Shown: positions 24,042-33,354, counted from the stretch's first letter. The stretch: DNA of 64,000 nt from an uncultured Lachnospiraceae bacterium (GCA_910587295.1 CAJULP010000047.1:111305-175304), one strand, 5' to 3'. Program-made: numbers and translations. The notes: generated from the sequence alone by a model not told the origin.

Positions 24042-25422
24042 CTTCTTCTATATCCTTATTGATAACTACCTTCTTTTTCTTTACAATCCGCCTGCGCTTT
24101 TCCATTTTTTCTTTGTCTGCTTCCTCCTGCCTGATGATAAACAGGCCTTCCATGACGGAAAACATGATCAGCGTGGTTAAGACTGAACTCCCTCCATAGC
24201 TGACAAGGGGCAGTGTGACCCCGGTCAACGGAATGAATTTCGTTCCTCCCCCTACCGTCAAAAATACCTGAAAGATATAAGTCACTCCCAGCCCGAAAGC
24301 AGTAAGGCGGTAAAATTTATCCTGTAACAAGGACGCTATGTCCATAAACATCATAAATGTACTGACACAGATCAAGATCAGGCAAATGGCTGCAAGGACG
24401 CCAAGCTCTTCCGCTATGGCCGAAAAAATAAAATCCGTGTCCACCACCGGAATAGAACCCGGAGTTCCTTTATAAAGCCCTAACCCAAACCATCCTCCGC
24501 TGGAAATTGCAAAAAGCGACTGGGTGATCTGATACCCGCCTGCAGAATCGATCAAGCTCCATGGATCCTTCCATGCCTGCACCCGGATCTGGACATGGGC
24601 AAAAAACTGGAACGCAATAAAAGCGGCAAGCCCGCCGCCTGCCATTCCGGCAAGGAGATAAAAAATATTTCTGGTGGCAACAAACACCATCAGTACGTAG
24701 ACCACGAAAAAAATAAGGGCGCTCCCTAAATCTCTGGATATGACCAATACGATCACATGGGCCGCCGCCATCACTGCCGTGGTAAAAACTTCAAAAAAAC
24801 CGCTGGCCTGATACAGAGCGCTTGCTATAAAAAACACAAACAGAATTTTTACGAACTCAGATGGCTGGAACGTCACGCCTGCAATGGAATAAGACAGTTT
24901 GCTCCCATAAGTAGTCTGCCCTAAAATCATAACAATCGAAAGAGCTGCGATCCCTACCAGAGCATAGGCCCATTTTAAGTTTTTTAAAAACTTAAATTTA
25001 TGGACAAAATAAGGAATGATCAGGGCGATCACCAGTGAGCCGGTAACGATGATAAACTGTTTCACTGCCTTGTTTAGATCCAGCCGGGTCAAGATCACAA
25101 ACCCTATGCTGAGCAGCATACACATATTATTGGCAGCCAGCCGGTTTGTCCTTGGGTACAGCATCTTAAAAAGCACCACCGACGCATAAAGGATGATCTG
25201 CTGGAACGCATAAAAACACAGATAGATCAGATCTCCCGTTTCAAAACAGATCACAAGAAAACTGCTGAGATGGAACCCAAACATCAAAAGAATCTGACGA
25301 AAATAGATCCCTTTCCTTCGTTCCTCCTCCCGGTAACGGAATACTGCAAAACTTTCATAAGTATATAAAACCAAAAGCAGCGCGATCACATATCTTGAAA
25401 ATTCGCTGACATATAACTCCAT
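24022..25422 (-). CDS. SEDS family glycosyltransferase (FtsW/RodA/SpoVE-like)
   Basis: A 466-residue polytopic membrane protein with about ten helices. The signatures QPSEFVKI, SRDLGSALIFF, and PLTGVTLPLVSYGGSSVLTTLIMFSV are those of SEDS peptidoglycan polymerases. The C-terminus is unusual: a basic segment followed by acidic EEDDDEEP. Its start directly abuts the U32 peptidase stop, and it overlaps the PBP start. The ATG follows GGAG. The role is to polymerise glycan strands with the PBP next to it. Confidence 0.94.
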   Translation of the reverse strand: MELYVSEFSRYVIALLLVLYTYESFAVFRYREEERRKGIYFRQILLMFGFHLSSFLVICFETGDLIYLCFYAFQQIILYASVVLFKMLYPRTNRLAANNMCMLLSIGFVILTRLDLNKAVKQFIIVTGSLVIALIIPYFVHKFKFLKNLKWAYALVGIAALSIVMILGQTTYGSKLSYSIAGVTFQPSEFVKILFVFFIASALYQASGFFEVFTTAVMAAAHVIVLVISRDLGSALIFFVVYVLMVFVATRNIFYLLAGMAGGGLAAFIAFQFFAHVQIRVQAWKDPWSLIDSAGGYQITQSLFAISSGGWFGLGLYKGTPGSIPVVDTDFIFSAIAEELGVLAAICLILICVSTFMMFMDIASLLQDKFYRLTAFGLGVTYIFQVFLTVGGGTKFIPLTGVTLPLVSYGGSSVLTTLIMFSVMEGLFIIRQEEADKEKMEKRRRIVKKKKVVINKDIEEDDDEEP

Positions 25423-27645
25423 CTATTCAACTCCTCGTTTATAATGTCCGGTTGTATACTGACTATATACCGGCTCCATAGATCTGCCCTCCGCAAGGCC
25501 TTTAAAATAACGGATCACAGCGCTTGTCTCTTTTGAGTTTTCCGTCGTAAAATCTATCCGATAATTCTGCATGTTGCGTTTTTTGCCTTGAAACATACCA
25601 TGCAGGGATAAAGGAACGCTATTATAAATCACATTATAGCAGCTCATGCAGTCATGATAAACCGGGAACAATGTTCCATAACGGTCTTCCATCATAACGA
25701 TCCCCGAATCTTTCTCACAAACACCGGAAGTCTTTTTGATACAATTCGCAGAAATCATCATGGGAAGCCTGCCATATACCTGCACGGATTGGACGGGATA
25801 CCTGCCTCCATCATAAATAGAGAGACTTTTCCATTCCCCCGCATTGCATTCCACAGGCAGATAATATTCTGCCACTCTCCCCGTCCAGAAACGGATACTT
25901 TCCCGGTTCCAAAGATACAACCCGGCATCCAATACCATCTGCCGGGAGGCCAGTTTATGTTCAAAAAAAGCATAGCTTTCCAGATTCCTGATCAGTACAC
26001 CCGATATCAGGCCATCTAAAACTGCCCGGCATATCATTTCAAGAAAGCCTTCATTCCTGTTCCGCACCACAAAAGGAGTTACGGCATAAAATGCGGTTTT
26101 CTCTTTTGGCAATTCTAATTTTTCATCCGCTAACAAGGTATAGTCCAGATAAATACGTTCTATTTTCTGCTCTATGGCGGCATAAAGCTGCTCCTTTGTC
26201 CTTACAAGGGCATGAAGCAAAAAGCCGTTACGCCGTCCGCCTGTCTTTTCTTCCCGGGCATCTTCTACGCCTTCGGCAATCGGCACGGCCCCGCTCCTTT
26301 TTCCGGTACCCTGCCCGTTTTTTTCTGCAAGAAGCATTACCAACTTTTCAGAAGCTTCCCGCCGTAATCTATTAAGCGCTCCCACCGGAATAAAAATTTC
26401 CCCCGGCTTATATACCTCGACGCTGTCGATCGAAAGCAGAGACTGCCCGCTTTTTTGAATCTGGCTTACCACCTTTTCCTCCGATAAGGGCTGGTTTTGG
26501 GCTTCCTGTACCATATCCCCTGTCTGGACCACACTTTCCCCTCCGCCTTCCAAGGTAAGCTCTGCACATTTCCCGGCCTCTAATGTCACTTTTGCATTGA
26601 CCGCAACAGACAACTGTTTGTCAAGATAGGTTTCCCTGATATCTTTTAAAAGCTTTTCATCGGTTTCAGTATAAGCAGGGGAAGTTAACGTCAGCATATC
26701 TTTTCCGTTATGGCGGTGATAATATCCTTGTCCGGTGCCGCTTCTGATATAAAGCAAATTAAGCCGCTCCAGATCCTTTTTTTCAATCTGATACTTCCCA
26801 TTAGAAGCCGCACCCTCACACGTATCATAGTCTGACGGGTCATAACTGCAGCTTTCGTAGTACTTATCAATATACTTCCTGTAAATTGCCGTTACGCCGG
26901 CTGTGTATTCCGGCCGCTTCATCCGGCCTTCTATTTTAAAAGAATCAATCCCCGCTTCTATCAGTTCCGGTAAAATTTCCAGTGTACACATATCCCGCAT
27001 ACTAAGTGGATAAGGTTCCTTTTGCCCACTGTTCCCGCCTATATGGTAAGGAAGCCTGCAGGGCTGGGCACACCGCCCCCTGTTCCCGCTCCTTCCGCCT
27101 AAAATACTGCTAAAAAGACACTGTCCAGAATAGGCGTAACACATGGCGCCATGGATAAACGCTTCGGTTTCCACGCCGGTGCGCTTTTTGATTTCCACTA
27201 TTTCATTTAAGGAAAGTTCCCTTGCCGGCACGATCCTGGAAATGCCTTCTTTTTGCAAAAACTCCGTACCCCGCCATCCCGTAACCGTCATTTGAGTACT
27301 TGCATGTAATAAAAGCCCCGGAAAATGTGCCTTAATGAAACGAAAGGCTCCAAAATCCTGGACGATTACGCCATCAAGGCCCGCCTCATAGAAAGGTAAT
27401 AAAAAATCATACAAAAAGTCAAGCTCTTTTTCTTTGACTAATGTATTGACTGTTAAATATATTTTTCTCCCAAACACATGGGCCAGATGTATCCCCTGGA
27501 TAATTTCTTCTTCCGTAAAATTATCTGCATAGGCACGGGCGCCATACCGTTCCCCGCCTAAATAAACGGCATCCGCCCCTGCATGGATTGCGCCCTTTAA
27601 GGCTTTAAAGTTCCCTGCCGGGGAAAGTAATTCCACTTTTTTCAT
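25423..27645 (-). CDS. U32 family peptidase (RlhA/YhbU-like, DUF3656 C-terminus)
   Basis: A 740-residue protein of the U32 family: VELLSPAGNFKALKGAIHAGADAVYLG begins the TIM-barrel (in two stretches), CYAYSGQCLFSS and GNRGRCAQPCRLPY are the cysteine motif region (4Fe-4S or Zn binding), and the later part is a DUF3656-type extension. Members include RlhA, which hydroxylates C2501 of 23S rRNA, and collagenase-like proteins; the length and the cysteine set fit the RlhA type, but activity is not proven. The ATG at 27645 is chosen as it starts the conserved MKKVELLSPAG; the frame extends four codons further. A terminator lies between this gene and zapA. Confidence 0.88.
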   Translation of the reverse strand: MKKVELLSPAGNFKALKGAIHAGADAVYLGGERYGARAYADNFTEEEIIQGIHLAHVFGRKIYLTVNTLVKEKELDFLYDFLLPFYEAGLDGVIVQDFGAFRFIKAHFPGLLLHASTQMTVTGWRGTEFLQKEGISRIVPARELSLNEIVEIKKRTGVETEAFIHGAMCYAYSGQCLFSSILGGRSGNRGRCAQPCRLPYHIGGNSGQKEPYPLSMRDMCTLEILPELIEAGIDSFKIEGRMKRPEYTAGVTAIYRKYIDKYYESCSYDPSDYDTCEGAASNGKYQIEKKDLERLNLLYIRSGTGQGYYHRHNGKDMLTLTSPAYTETDEKLLKDIRETYLDKQLSVAVNAKVTLEAGKCAELTLEGGGESVVQTGDMVQEAQNQPLSEEKVVSQIQKSGQSLLSIDSVEVYKPGEIFIPVGALNRLRREASEKLVMLLAEKNGQGTGKRSGAVPIAEGVEDAREEKTGGRRNGFLLHALVRTKEQLYAAIEQKIERIYLDYTLLADEKLELPKEKTAFYAVTPFVVRNRNEGFLEMICRAVLDGLISGVLIRNLESYAFFEHKLASRQMVLDAGLYLWNRESIRFWTGRVAEYYLPVECNAGEWKSLSIYDGGRYPVQSVQVYGRLPMMISANCIKKTSGVCEKDSGIVMMEDRYGTLFPVYHDCMSCYNVIYNSVPLSLHGMFQGKKRNMQNYRIDFTTENSKETSAVIRYFKGLAEGRSMEPVYSQYTTGHYKRGVE

Positions 27646-27663
27646 AATTGTACCCAATGTTTC

Positions 27664-27690
27664 AAAAAAGCTGTCTGAAAAGACAGCCTT
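27664..27690 (-). terminator. Rho-independent terminator after zapA
   Basis: GCTGTCT (27670-27676) pairs with AGACAGC (27681-27687) around GAAA, and on the minus strand the stem is followed by six T (A-run 27664-27669). It separates the zapA transcript from the U32 peptidase gene. Confidence 0.85.
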
Positions 27691-27693
27691 TCG

Positions 27694-28092
27694 CTAATTT
27701 TTTAATTCGGTTTCCAATCTGATGATTTTTTTTGAGCTTTCATTTAATTCATGTTGAAGAGACTTGATATTTTTCTCGCTGTTTTCCAACTTGATCTGTG
27801 ATGCGATCAACTCATGCTTTAAATTGTAAAGCTCTTTTTCCTTGGTCTGGATTTCTTCTTCCAGAATAACAATCTGTTTCTTCGCCTTAAAATAGTCATC
27901 CGCAATGTTAAGCTGAAGTAAAACACTCTGGGTATCTAAGGGCTGCCGCCTGAAAGATTCCACCTTACCATATTCTGTCATTTTATTATTGATGTATGAG
28001 GCAACCTTCTGAAGATATTCTTCACTTTCATATCCGCTTAATGTAAATACTTTCCCGCCGATGATTACTTCGGTATCCGTTTTAACTGACAT
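27694..28092 (-). CDS. zapA: Cell division protein ZapA
   Basis: A 132-residue ZapA: a compact N-terminal domain (MSVKTDTEVIIGGKVFTLSG), then a long coiled-coil (about 65-130). ZapA bundles FtsZ filaments at the division site. The ATG at 28092 is preferred because GAGGGGGG lies just upstream and because ZapA starts are typically like this; a longer frame to 28179 would overlap ruvB and has an unlikely sequence. It follows ruvB and ends at a terminator. Confidence 0.88.
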   Translation of the reverse strand: MSVKTDTEVIIGGKVFTLSGYESEEYLQKVASYINNKMTEYGKVESFRRQPLDTQSVLLQLNIADDYFKAKKQIVILEEEIQTKEKELYNLKHELIASQIKLENSEKNIKSLQHELNESSKKIIRLETELKN

Positions 28093-28162
28093 CAGGCCCC
28101 CCTCTACATACAAAATGTATAGCTTATCCCTTGTTGAATATACTACATTTATTATAAGCAGA

Positions 28163-29161
28163 TTACAGGGGAATTTCAAGCCCTAAATGACGATAGGTCT
28201 CATCAGTTACAACTCTTCCCCGGGGGGTCCGGTTGATAAAACCGTTTTTCAACAGATAAGGCTCGTAAACATCCTCTATGGTGCCCGGATCTTCCCCAAT
28301 TGCCGCAGCCAAGGTGTCAAGCCCCACAGGCCCTCCCGAAAACTTTTGAATCATAGTCAAAAGAATCGCCCTGTCAACATGGTCAAGCCCCATAGGGTCA
28401 ACATCCATCAGGTCTAAGGCTGTCATAGCCACCTGTTCCGTAATGGTTCCGTCATGCTTTACTTGTGCATAATCCCTGACCCTCTTTAAAATCCGGTTGG
28501 CAAGTCTTGGTGTTCCCCGGCTTCTTTTCGCCATCTCCTTTGCCCCGGCAAGTTCCACCTGCGCATGTAAGATCCGGGCAGAATGCATGATGATCATCTG
28601 CAGTTCTTCTACGGAATAAAATTCCAGTCTGTGGATGATCCCGAACCGGTCCCTTAAGGGCGCTGTCAAAAGCCCTGCTCTGGTGGTCGCCCCCACTAAA
28701 GTAAAATGAGGAAGGTCAAGCCTTATGGAACGCGCCGTTGGCCCTTTCCCGATCATAATGTCAATGGCAAAATCTTCCATCGCCGGGTACAGGACTTCCT
28801 CCACCTGCCGGTTTAAACGGTGGATCTCATCTACAAAAAGCAGGTCACCTTCCTGCAGGTTGTTTAAGATTGCCGCCATTTCCCCGGGCTTTTCAATGGC
28901 CGGTCCACTGGTGATCTTCATGTTCACGCCCATTTCGTTGGCAATGATCCCGGCAAGGGTTGTTTTCCCAAGGCCCGGAGGACCGTAAAACAGCACATGG
29001 TCCAAAGAATCCTGCCGCTGTTTTGCTGCTTCGATATATATTTTCAAGCTCTCTTTGATCTGTGATTGGCCAATATAGTCGTCAAGTACCTGAGGCCGCA
29101 GGGATCCTTCGATCCGCACATCTTCTTCCTGTAATTCTGTTTCTATCATCCTCTTCGCCAT
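28163..29161 (-). CDS. ruvB: Holliday junction branch-migration DNA helicase RuvB
   Basis: A 332-residue AAA+ ATPase. Walker A is GPPGLGKTTLA (near 60-70), Walker B DEIHRLNR, arginine finger region AILNNLQEGDLLFV to TTRAGLLTAPLRDRF, and a C-terminal winged helix (DEDPGTIEDVYEPYLLKNGFI-type). It works with RuvA to move Holliday junctions. The start follows a short gap after ruvA (17 bases). Confidence 0.97.
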   Translation of the reverse strand: MAKRMIETELQEEDVRIEGSLRPQVLDDYIGQSQIKESLKIYIEAAKQRQDSLDHVLFYGPPGLGKTTLAGIIANEMGVNMKITSGPAIEKPGEMAAILNNLQEGDLLFVDEIHRLNRQVEEVLYPAMEDFAIDIMIGKGPTARSIRLDLPHFTLVGATTRAGLLTAPLRDRFGIIHRLEFYSVEELQMIIMHSARILHAQVELAGAKEMAKRSRGTPRLANRILKRVRDYAQVKHDGTITEQVAMTALDLMDVDPMGLDHVDRAILLTMIQKFSGGPVGLDTLAAAIGEDPGTIEDVYEPYLLKNGFINRTPRGRVVTDETYRHLGLEIPL

Positions 29162-29178
29162 ATAAATTCCTTTTTATC

Positions 29179-29787
29179 CTAAAACATATTTTTCAGTGCA
29201 AGCTTTAAGATGGTTTCCACATCCATATCTTCTGTTATCATAACGCCCTTTACCGCCTGCAGCGCATCCTGCCCTGAATATCCCAAAGCGACAAGCGCTT
29301 CCACTGCTTCATTCTGGGCATGGCTCTGTGCCTGTCCGAAAGGATGTAACTCGGCCTGCATTTCCCTGTGGACCAGCGTATCCTCAAGGGAAATCTTATC
29401 TTTCAGATCTAAGATCACCCTCTCCGCTGTTTTTTTCCCGATTCCAGGCGCTTTGGCAATGCTTACGGCATCTCCTGATATAATGGCAAACCGAAGACTG
29501 TCCGCTGTCATAACGGATAAGATTGCAAGTCCGCCCTTGGGCCCAATGCCGTTAACGGTAATCAGCTTTTTAAAGATTTCAAGGTCATCCCTTGAAAGGA
29601 ACCCAAACAGGCTGAAAGAATCCTCCCGCACGCAGGTATATGTATAAAGCTTCACTTCCGCCCCGATCCCCGGAAGCCGTGCTGCCGTGCCTGTGGAGAT
29701 TTTCAAATTGTAGCCAATATTTCCCGTATCGATCACTACGTTTTCCTCGGAAATATCTTCAATGAACCCTTTCACAAAAGCTATCAT
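29179..29787 (-). CDS. ruvA: Holliday junction DNA helicase subunit RuvA
   Basis: A 202-residue RuvA: N-terminal OB fold (MIAFVKGFIEDISEENVVID), two helix-hairpin-helix motifs (TVNGIGPKGGLAILS and APGIGKKTAERVILDLKDK), and a C-terminal RuvB-contacting domain. It binds the four-way junction as a tetramer. Its ATG directly follows the stop of the Gx-transporter gene (one base apart), which places it in the same operon as ruvB. Confidence 0.97.
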   Translation of the reverse strand: MIAFVKGFIEDISEENVVIDTGNIGYNLKISTGTAARLPGIGAEVKLYTYTCVREDSFSLFGFLSRDDLEIFKKLITVNGIGPKGGLAILSVMTADSLRFAIISGDAVSIAKAPGIGKKTAERVILDLKDKISLEDTLVHREMQAELHPFGQAQSHAQNEAVEALVALGYSGQDALQAVKGVMITEDMDVETILKLALKNMF

Positions 29788-30312
29788 TTATAAAGGTCCT
29801 CCGTTTCTGGTTATTTTTTGGATATATGGCAGTACAAGTACCGCAACAGCGCCGATCACAATGCCGGTAACCAGCCCTGAGATGATCAATACGGGCAGAT
29901 AATAAAACACGGAATATGTTTCCACCACAAAAAAAGCAACCAAAAGCTGCCCCATATTATGCATGATGCCTCCAACGGCGCTGACTACGGGCATATGGAA
30001 TAAATTACTTTTTTTTAATAAGATCATTGCCGCCGCACTGGCTGCAGCGCCTGCCAGGGAATAAATGACCGTAAACAGGCTGCCAAATAAAAAACCACTG
30101 ACCACGGCTTTCGTCAATGTCAAAAAAAAGGCCTCCTTCGCACCAAAAAGATACAGACACAAAAGCACTGCCAGGTTGGCAAGTCCTATTTTGATCCCAG
30201 GTATCCCCGGCTGGAAGGAAATCAAATTTTCCACATAAGACAAGATCAGCGCCATTGCCATTAAAAGGCCTATATATGCGGTTTTATTCCTTTTATCAGT
30301 AGGTGACGGCAT
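29788..30312 (-). CDS. Gx transporter family / HepS1-like membrane protein
   Basis: A 174-residue polytopic membrane protein of PF07456 type (Gx transporter, formerly heptaprenyl diphosphate synthase component I). It shows GIPGIKIGLANLAVLLCLY and a conserved FGAKEAFFLT segment. The substrate is unknown. ATG at 30312 is chosen because AGGTGA lies upstream, inside the end of the NusG-II gene, and a frame to 30339 has no such site. It is commonly found beside a NusG domain II protein, as here. Confidence 0.82.
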   Translation of the reverse strand: MPSPTDKRNKTAYIGLLMAMALILSYVENLISFQPGIPGIKIGLANLAVLLCLYLFGAKEAFFLTLTKAVVSGFLFGSLFTVIYSLAGAAASAAAMILLKKSNLFHMPVVSAVGGIMHNMGQLLVAFFVVETYSVFYYLPVLIISGLVTGIVIGAVAVLVLPYIQKITRNGGPL

Positions 30313-30676
30313 CCAGTTCACCTTCCTTATCCGAATCAATGGTAATCACAAGCTTATGAGGAAGGCAGATGATACTTTCGCCTTTACCGGTAATTGCACG
30401 CTGGCTTACGCAAAGACGGTCAGGGCAGTCAGCATCCGATACCGCCGCCTCTCCCCCGCTGATCATTAAAAGATTATACCCATTTTCGTTAAAAGGAATC
30501 GTGACAGTCTCCTCTGCTGAAAGTGGATATCTGGCAATTTCCTGCCCATCCTGAATGACTACGACCATTTGCGCATTTCCATAGTTTAAAACGGCAAAAA
30601 CCGCCCATGCCAAAAACGCCGCCAGAACCATCCCCAAAAATAATATAATATCCTGTTTCGTCTTCTGCTTATTCAT
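30296..30676 (-). CDS. NusG domain II-containing secreted/membrane protein
   Basis: A 126-residue protein: N-terminal membrane helix (DIILFLGMVLAAFLAWAVFAV), then a NusG domain II-like beta-rich part with the conserved DADCPDRLCVSQRAI and SIICLPHKLVI (two cysteine pairs). Such proteins accompany Gx transporters, ApbE and Rnf gene clusters in Clostridia. Here no Rnf or ApbE gene is adjacent. The 3' end overlaps the next gene start region by 17 bases. Confidence 0.85.
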   Translation of the reverse strand: MNKQKTKQDIILFLGMVLAAFLAWAVFAVLNYGNAQMVVVIQDGQEIARYPLSAEETVTIPFNENGYNLLMISGGEAAVSDADCPDRLCVSQRAITGKGESIICLPHKLVITIDSDKEGELDAVTY

Positions 30677-30730
30677 GAAGTCATTTTATCATATGCGAAC
30701 ATATGTTTCAAGTATTGGATTCTCTTTTTC

Positions 30731-30759
30731 TTGCTTTTCTGTCAGTTCTTCCTTATAAT
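30731..30759 (+). promoter_or_regulatory. Promoter of the ParB-like/BMP operon
   Basis: TTGCTT (30731-30736), 17-base spacer, TATAAT (30754-30759) in the divergent gap between the NusG-II gene and the BMP gene. Confidence 0.7.
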
Positions 30760-30806
30760 ACTAATGTCTGGTAACTAATGTTTGATTTCAAAATATAAGA
30801 GGGATT

Positions 30807-32711
30807 ATGAGCAGAGAAGATTATAGTAAAGCATTTAAACTTGGAAAAAAAGATTATCAGGCCCGGATGCTGCGGGGAGAAAAACCTACTCTTCAAGTTT
30901 TGGATGATATCATGCCTGAAAAAGGATCTTATTATGAGATTCCGTTAGGACTGGTACAGATTCCAACAGATCAGATCTCGGGAACCAAAACTCATGGAAG
31001 GAGCAATTCTTTTGCCGGGAATTTCATGCCGATCTTGCAGGAAAATACTGAATTTGCAAGCAAATGGTCGGCCCTAAGCACCAGCCATATAGAAGAAGGT
31101 ATCCGGGATGCCATCAAGGCTTACGAATATATGAATAAATTTTATGTGCTGGAAGGAAATAAACGCGTCAGCGTTATGAAGTACCATAAAGCAGTTTCTA
31201 TCATGGGTGATGTGATCAGGATTGTTCCCAAAAGAACGGATGAAAAAGAAAATAAAATTTATTATGAGTTTATGGATTTTTATCAGGCGGCCCCGATCAA
31301 TTACATCTGGTTTTCCCACGAAGGGGATTTTGCCAAGCTCCAAAAGGCAGTAGGCAAAGAACCCGGAGAACATTGGACGGAAGACGAACTTTTGACATTC
31401 AGTGCGCTGTACACGCGCTTTACCACTAAGTATAAGGCAAACGGCGGCAATAAACTGCAGATTACCCCTGGCGATGCCTTTCTTTCTTTTATCACATTGC
31501 ATGGTTATCATGATGTGGAAGATAAGACCACAAATGAGTTGAATGCCCTGATTGATAAAAGCTGGGAGGAATTTAAGCTTTTGCAGGAAGATCAGGAAAT
31601 TGACCTTAAGATGACCCCGCCCCGCCCGGAAAAAAAGCCACTGCTCAGCAAGCTGCTCAGCGGTGTTCCAAAGATCAAAGCAGCCTTTATTTATGAAAAA
31701 ACACCGGGAAATTCCGCATGGACCTATGCCCATGAGCTTGGACGGCTTTACTTGGAGCAGACCTTCCCCGAGGAACTCAGTACCGTATGTTATGAAAACG
31801 GAACGCTTGAGAACGCAGATGAAATCATTGCAACGGCAATTGCCGATGGCTGTAACCTGATTTTCACAACTACCCCTGCTTTTGTCCAGGCCAGCGTAAA
31901 AGCAGCCATTGCCAATCCTGATGTACGGATTTTGAGCTGCTCATTAAACACTTCCCACAGGTATATCCGCACCTATTATTCGCGGATGCATGAAGCAAAA
32001 TTTTTGATGGGCGCCATTGCCGGGGCCATGGCAACCAATGACCGTTTAAGCTACATTGCGGATTATCCTATTTATGGCACCATTGCCAACATCAACGCCT
32101 TTGCCCTGGGTGCAAAAATGATCAATCCCCGGGCTAAAGTTTATCTGGAATGGTCTACCAAAAAGGAAGTGGATATTTTTGAAAAGATAAAAGAAACACA
32201 GTCCTCCTGTATTTCCGGAAGAGATATGGTGATACCGGAAGATGCGGATCGTTTCTTCGGCCTTTATTTCATGGATGGATATAACCCCAGAAGTCTCGCC
32301 ATGCCTTTATATCATTGGGGAAAATTTTATGAACAATTAATCCGAACGATCATGGACGGAACCTGGAAGCATGACGACGCTTCATCCACCAAAGCGATCA
32401 ATTATTGGTGGGGAATGTCGGCAGGTGTCATTGATGTGGTCTGTTCCCAGCATCTTCCCATCGGCACCAAACGTTTGGTAGATTTATTGAAAACGGCGAT
32501 CAGCTCAGAATCATTTAATCCGTTTTCCGGGATACTATACTCCCAGGATGGTATCGTCGTTGACGATCCCAATAGAAGTCTTTTGCCGGAAGAAATTATG
32601 GCTATGGATTGGCTTGCCGAAAATATCATTGGATCCATTCCTAAGATGGAAGAATTGAAGGAGCAGGCAGCTCCTGTTATCAGCCAGCAGGGTGTAAAAA
32701 AGGAAGGTTAA
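30807..32711 (+). CDS. ParB-like plus BMP-type periplasmic-binding fold fusion, cytoplasmic
   Basis: A 634-residue protein without signal peptide or membrane helix. The N-terminal part (about 43-140) looks like a ParB/sulfiredoxin-type domain: IPLGLVQIPTDQI followed by YVLEGNKRVSVMKYHK (about 113-128), like the ParB GNHRxxA motif. From about residue 288 to 600 it has the basic membrane protein (BMP/Med) fold: AAFIYEKTPGNSAWTYAHELGR, IATAIADGCNLIFTTTPAF, MGAIAGAMAT. BMP proteins are normally lipoproteins that bind nucleosides, yet here the domain must act inside the cell. It heads a plus-strand operon with two phosphatase-type genes. A GAGGG site precedes the ATG. Confidence 0.75.
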   Translation: MSREDYSKAFKLGKKDYQARMLRGEKPTLQVLDDIMPEKGSYYEIPLGLVQIPTDQISGTKTHGRSNSFAGNFMPILQENTEFASKWSALSTSHIEEGIRDAIKAYEYMNKFYVLEGNKRVSVMKYHKAVSIMGDVIRIVPKRTDEKENKIYYEFMDFYQAAPINYIWFSHEGDFAKLQKAVGKEPGEHWTEDELLTFSALYTRFTTKYKANGGNKLQITPGDAFLSFITLHGYHDVEDKTTNELNALIDKSWEEFKLLQEDQEIDLKMTPPRPEKKPLLSKLLSGVPKIKAAFIYEKTPGNSAWTYAHELGRLYLEQTFPEELSTVCYENGTLENADEIIATAIADGCNLIFTTTPAFVQASVKAAIANPDVRILSCSLNTSHRYIRTYYSRMHEAKFLMGAIAGAMATNDRLSYIADYPIYGTIANINAFALGAKMINPRAKVYLEWSTKKEVDIFEKIKETQSSCISGRDMVIPEDADRFFGLYFMDGYNPRSLAMPLYHWGKFYEQLIRTIMDGTWKHDDASSTKAINYWWGMSAGVIDVVCSQHLPIGTKRLVDLLKTAISSESFNPFSGILYSQDGIVVDDPNRSLLPEEIMAMDWLAENIIGSIPKMEELKEQAAPVISQQGVKKEG

Positions 32712-32712
32712 C

Positions 32713-33339
32713 TTGCAGATGAAAATACTTGCGATTTCCGATGAAGAATCGAAATCCCTGTGGGATTTTTTTGATAGGGAAAAAGTCGAGGGAGTTGACC
32801 TTATCATCTCCTGCGGGGATTTGGACCCGCGATACCTTTCTTTCCTCGTAACACTCGTCAATGTTCCAGTCTTATATGTCCACGGGAATCATGACGGAAA
32901 ATATGAAAAAATCCCACCAGAGGGTTGTACTTGTATTGAAGATGAGATTTTTGTGTATAACGGGATCAGAATTTTAGGACTTGGCGGTTCTATGCGCTAT
33001 CGGCCAGGTCCACATCAATATACTGAACGGGAAATGCGGAAACGAGTTGCAAAGCTGTGGTTTCAACTTTTGCGCCATCGTGGGTTTGATATTTTGGTAA
33101 CGCATTCTCCCGCTTACGAATTAAATGACGGGCGCGACCTTCCCCATCAGGGATTTCAGGTTTTCCGTAATTTGATTGAAAAATACAAGCCTGCCTATTT
33201 TTTGCATGGACATGTCCATATGTCCTATGGGCGAAACCACAAAAGATATGATCACTACATGGATACCCATATCATCAATACCTATGAAAAATGTATCTTT
33301 GATTTTGAAGATGATAACCCAAGGGAACATATCCATTAA
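32713..33339 (+). CDS. Metallophosphoesterase (calcineurin-like)
   Basis: A 208-residue calcineurin-like phosphoesterase: SCGDLDPRYL, YVHGNHDGKYE, LVTHSPAYEL and FLHGHVH supply metal-binding motifs II to V. The usual DxH motif I is ISDEES here, so one metal ligand differs. The start is uncertain: TTG at 32713 has AGGAAGG at a good 5-base distance, while ATG at 32719 is 11 bases away; TTG is preferred. It starts 1 base after the BMP gene stop and precedes the histidine phosphatase gene by 15 bases. Substrate unknown. Confidence 0.85.
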   Translation: MQMKILAISDEESKSLWDFFDREKVEGVDLIISCGDLDPRYLSFLVTLVNVPVLYVHGNHDGKYEKIPPEGCTCIEDEIFVYNGIRILGLGGSMRYRPGPHQYTEREMRKRVAKLWFQLLRHRGFDILVTHSPAYELNDGRDLPHQGFQVFRNLIEKYKPAYFLHGHVHMSYGRNHKRYDHYMDTHIINTYEKCIFDFEDDNPREHIH

Positions 33340-33354
33340 GAAAGGAAGTTTATT

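Noticed and set aside
31074..31733. 219-codon open frame on the minus strand opposite the ParB-like/BMP gene
   Set aside because: Antisense shadow of a confident gene; the translation is cysteine- and histidine-rich low-quality sequence without motifs.
30807..32711. Standard BMP-family transporter binding protein
   Set aside because: It lacks a signal peptide, lipobox and neighbouring permease or ATPase genes, so a transport role is not supported.
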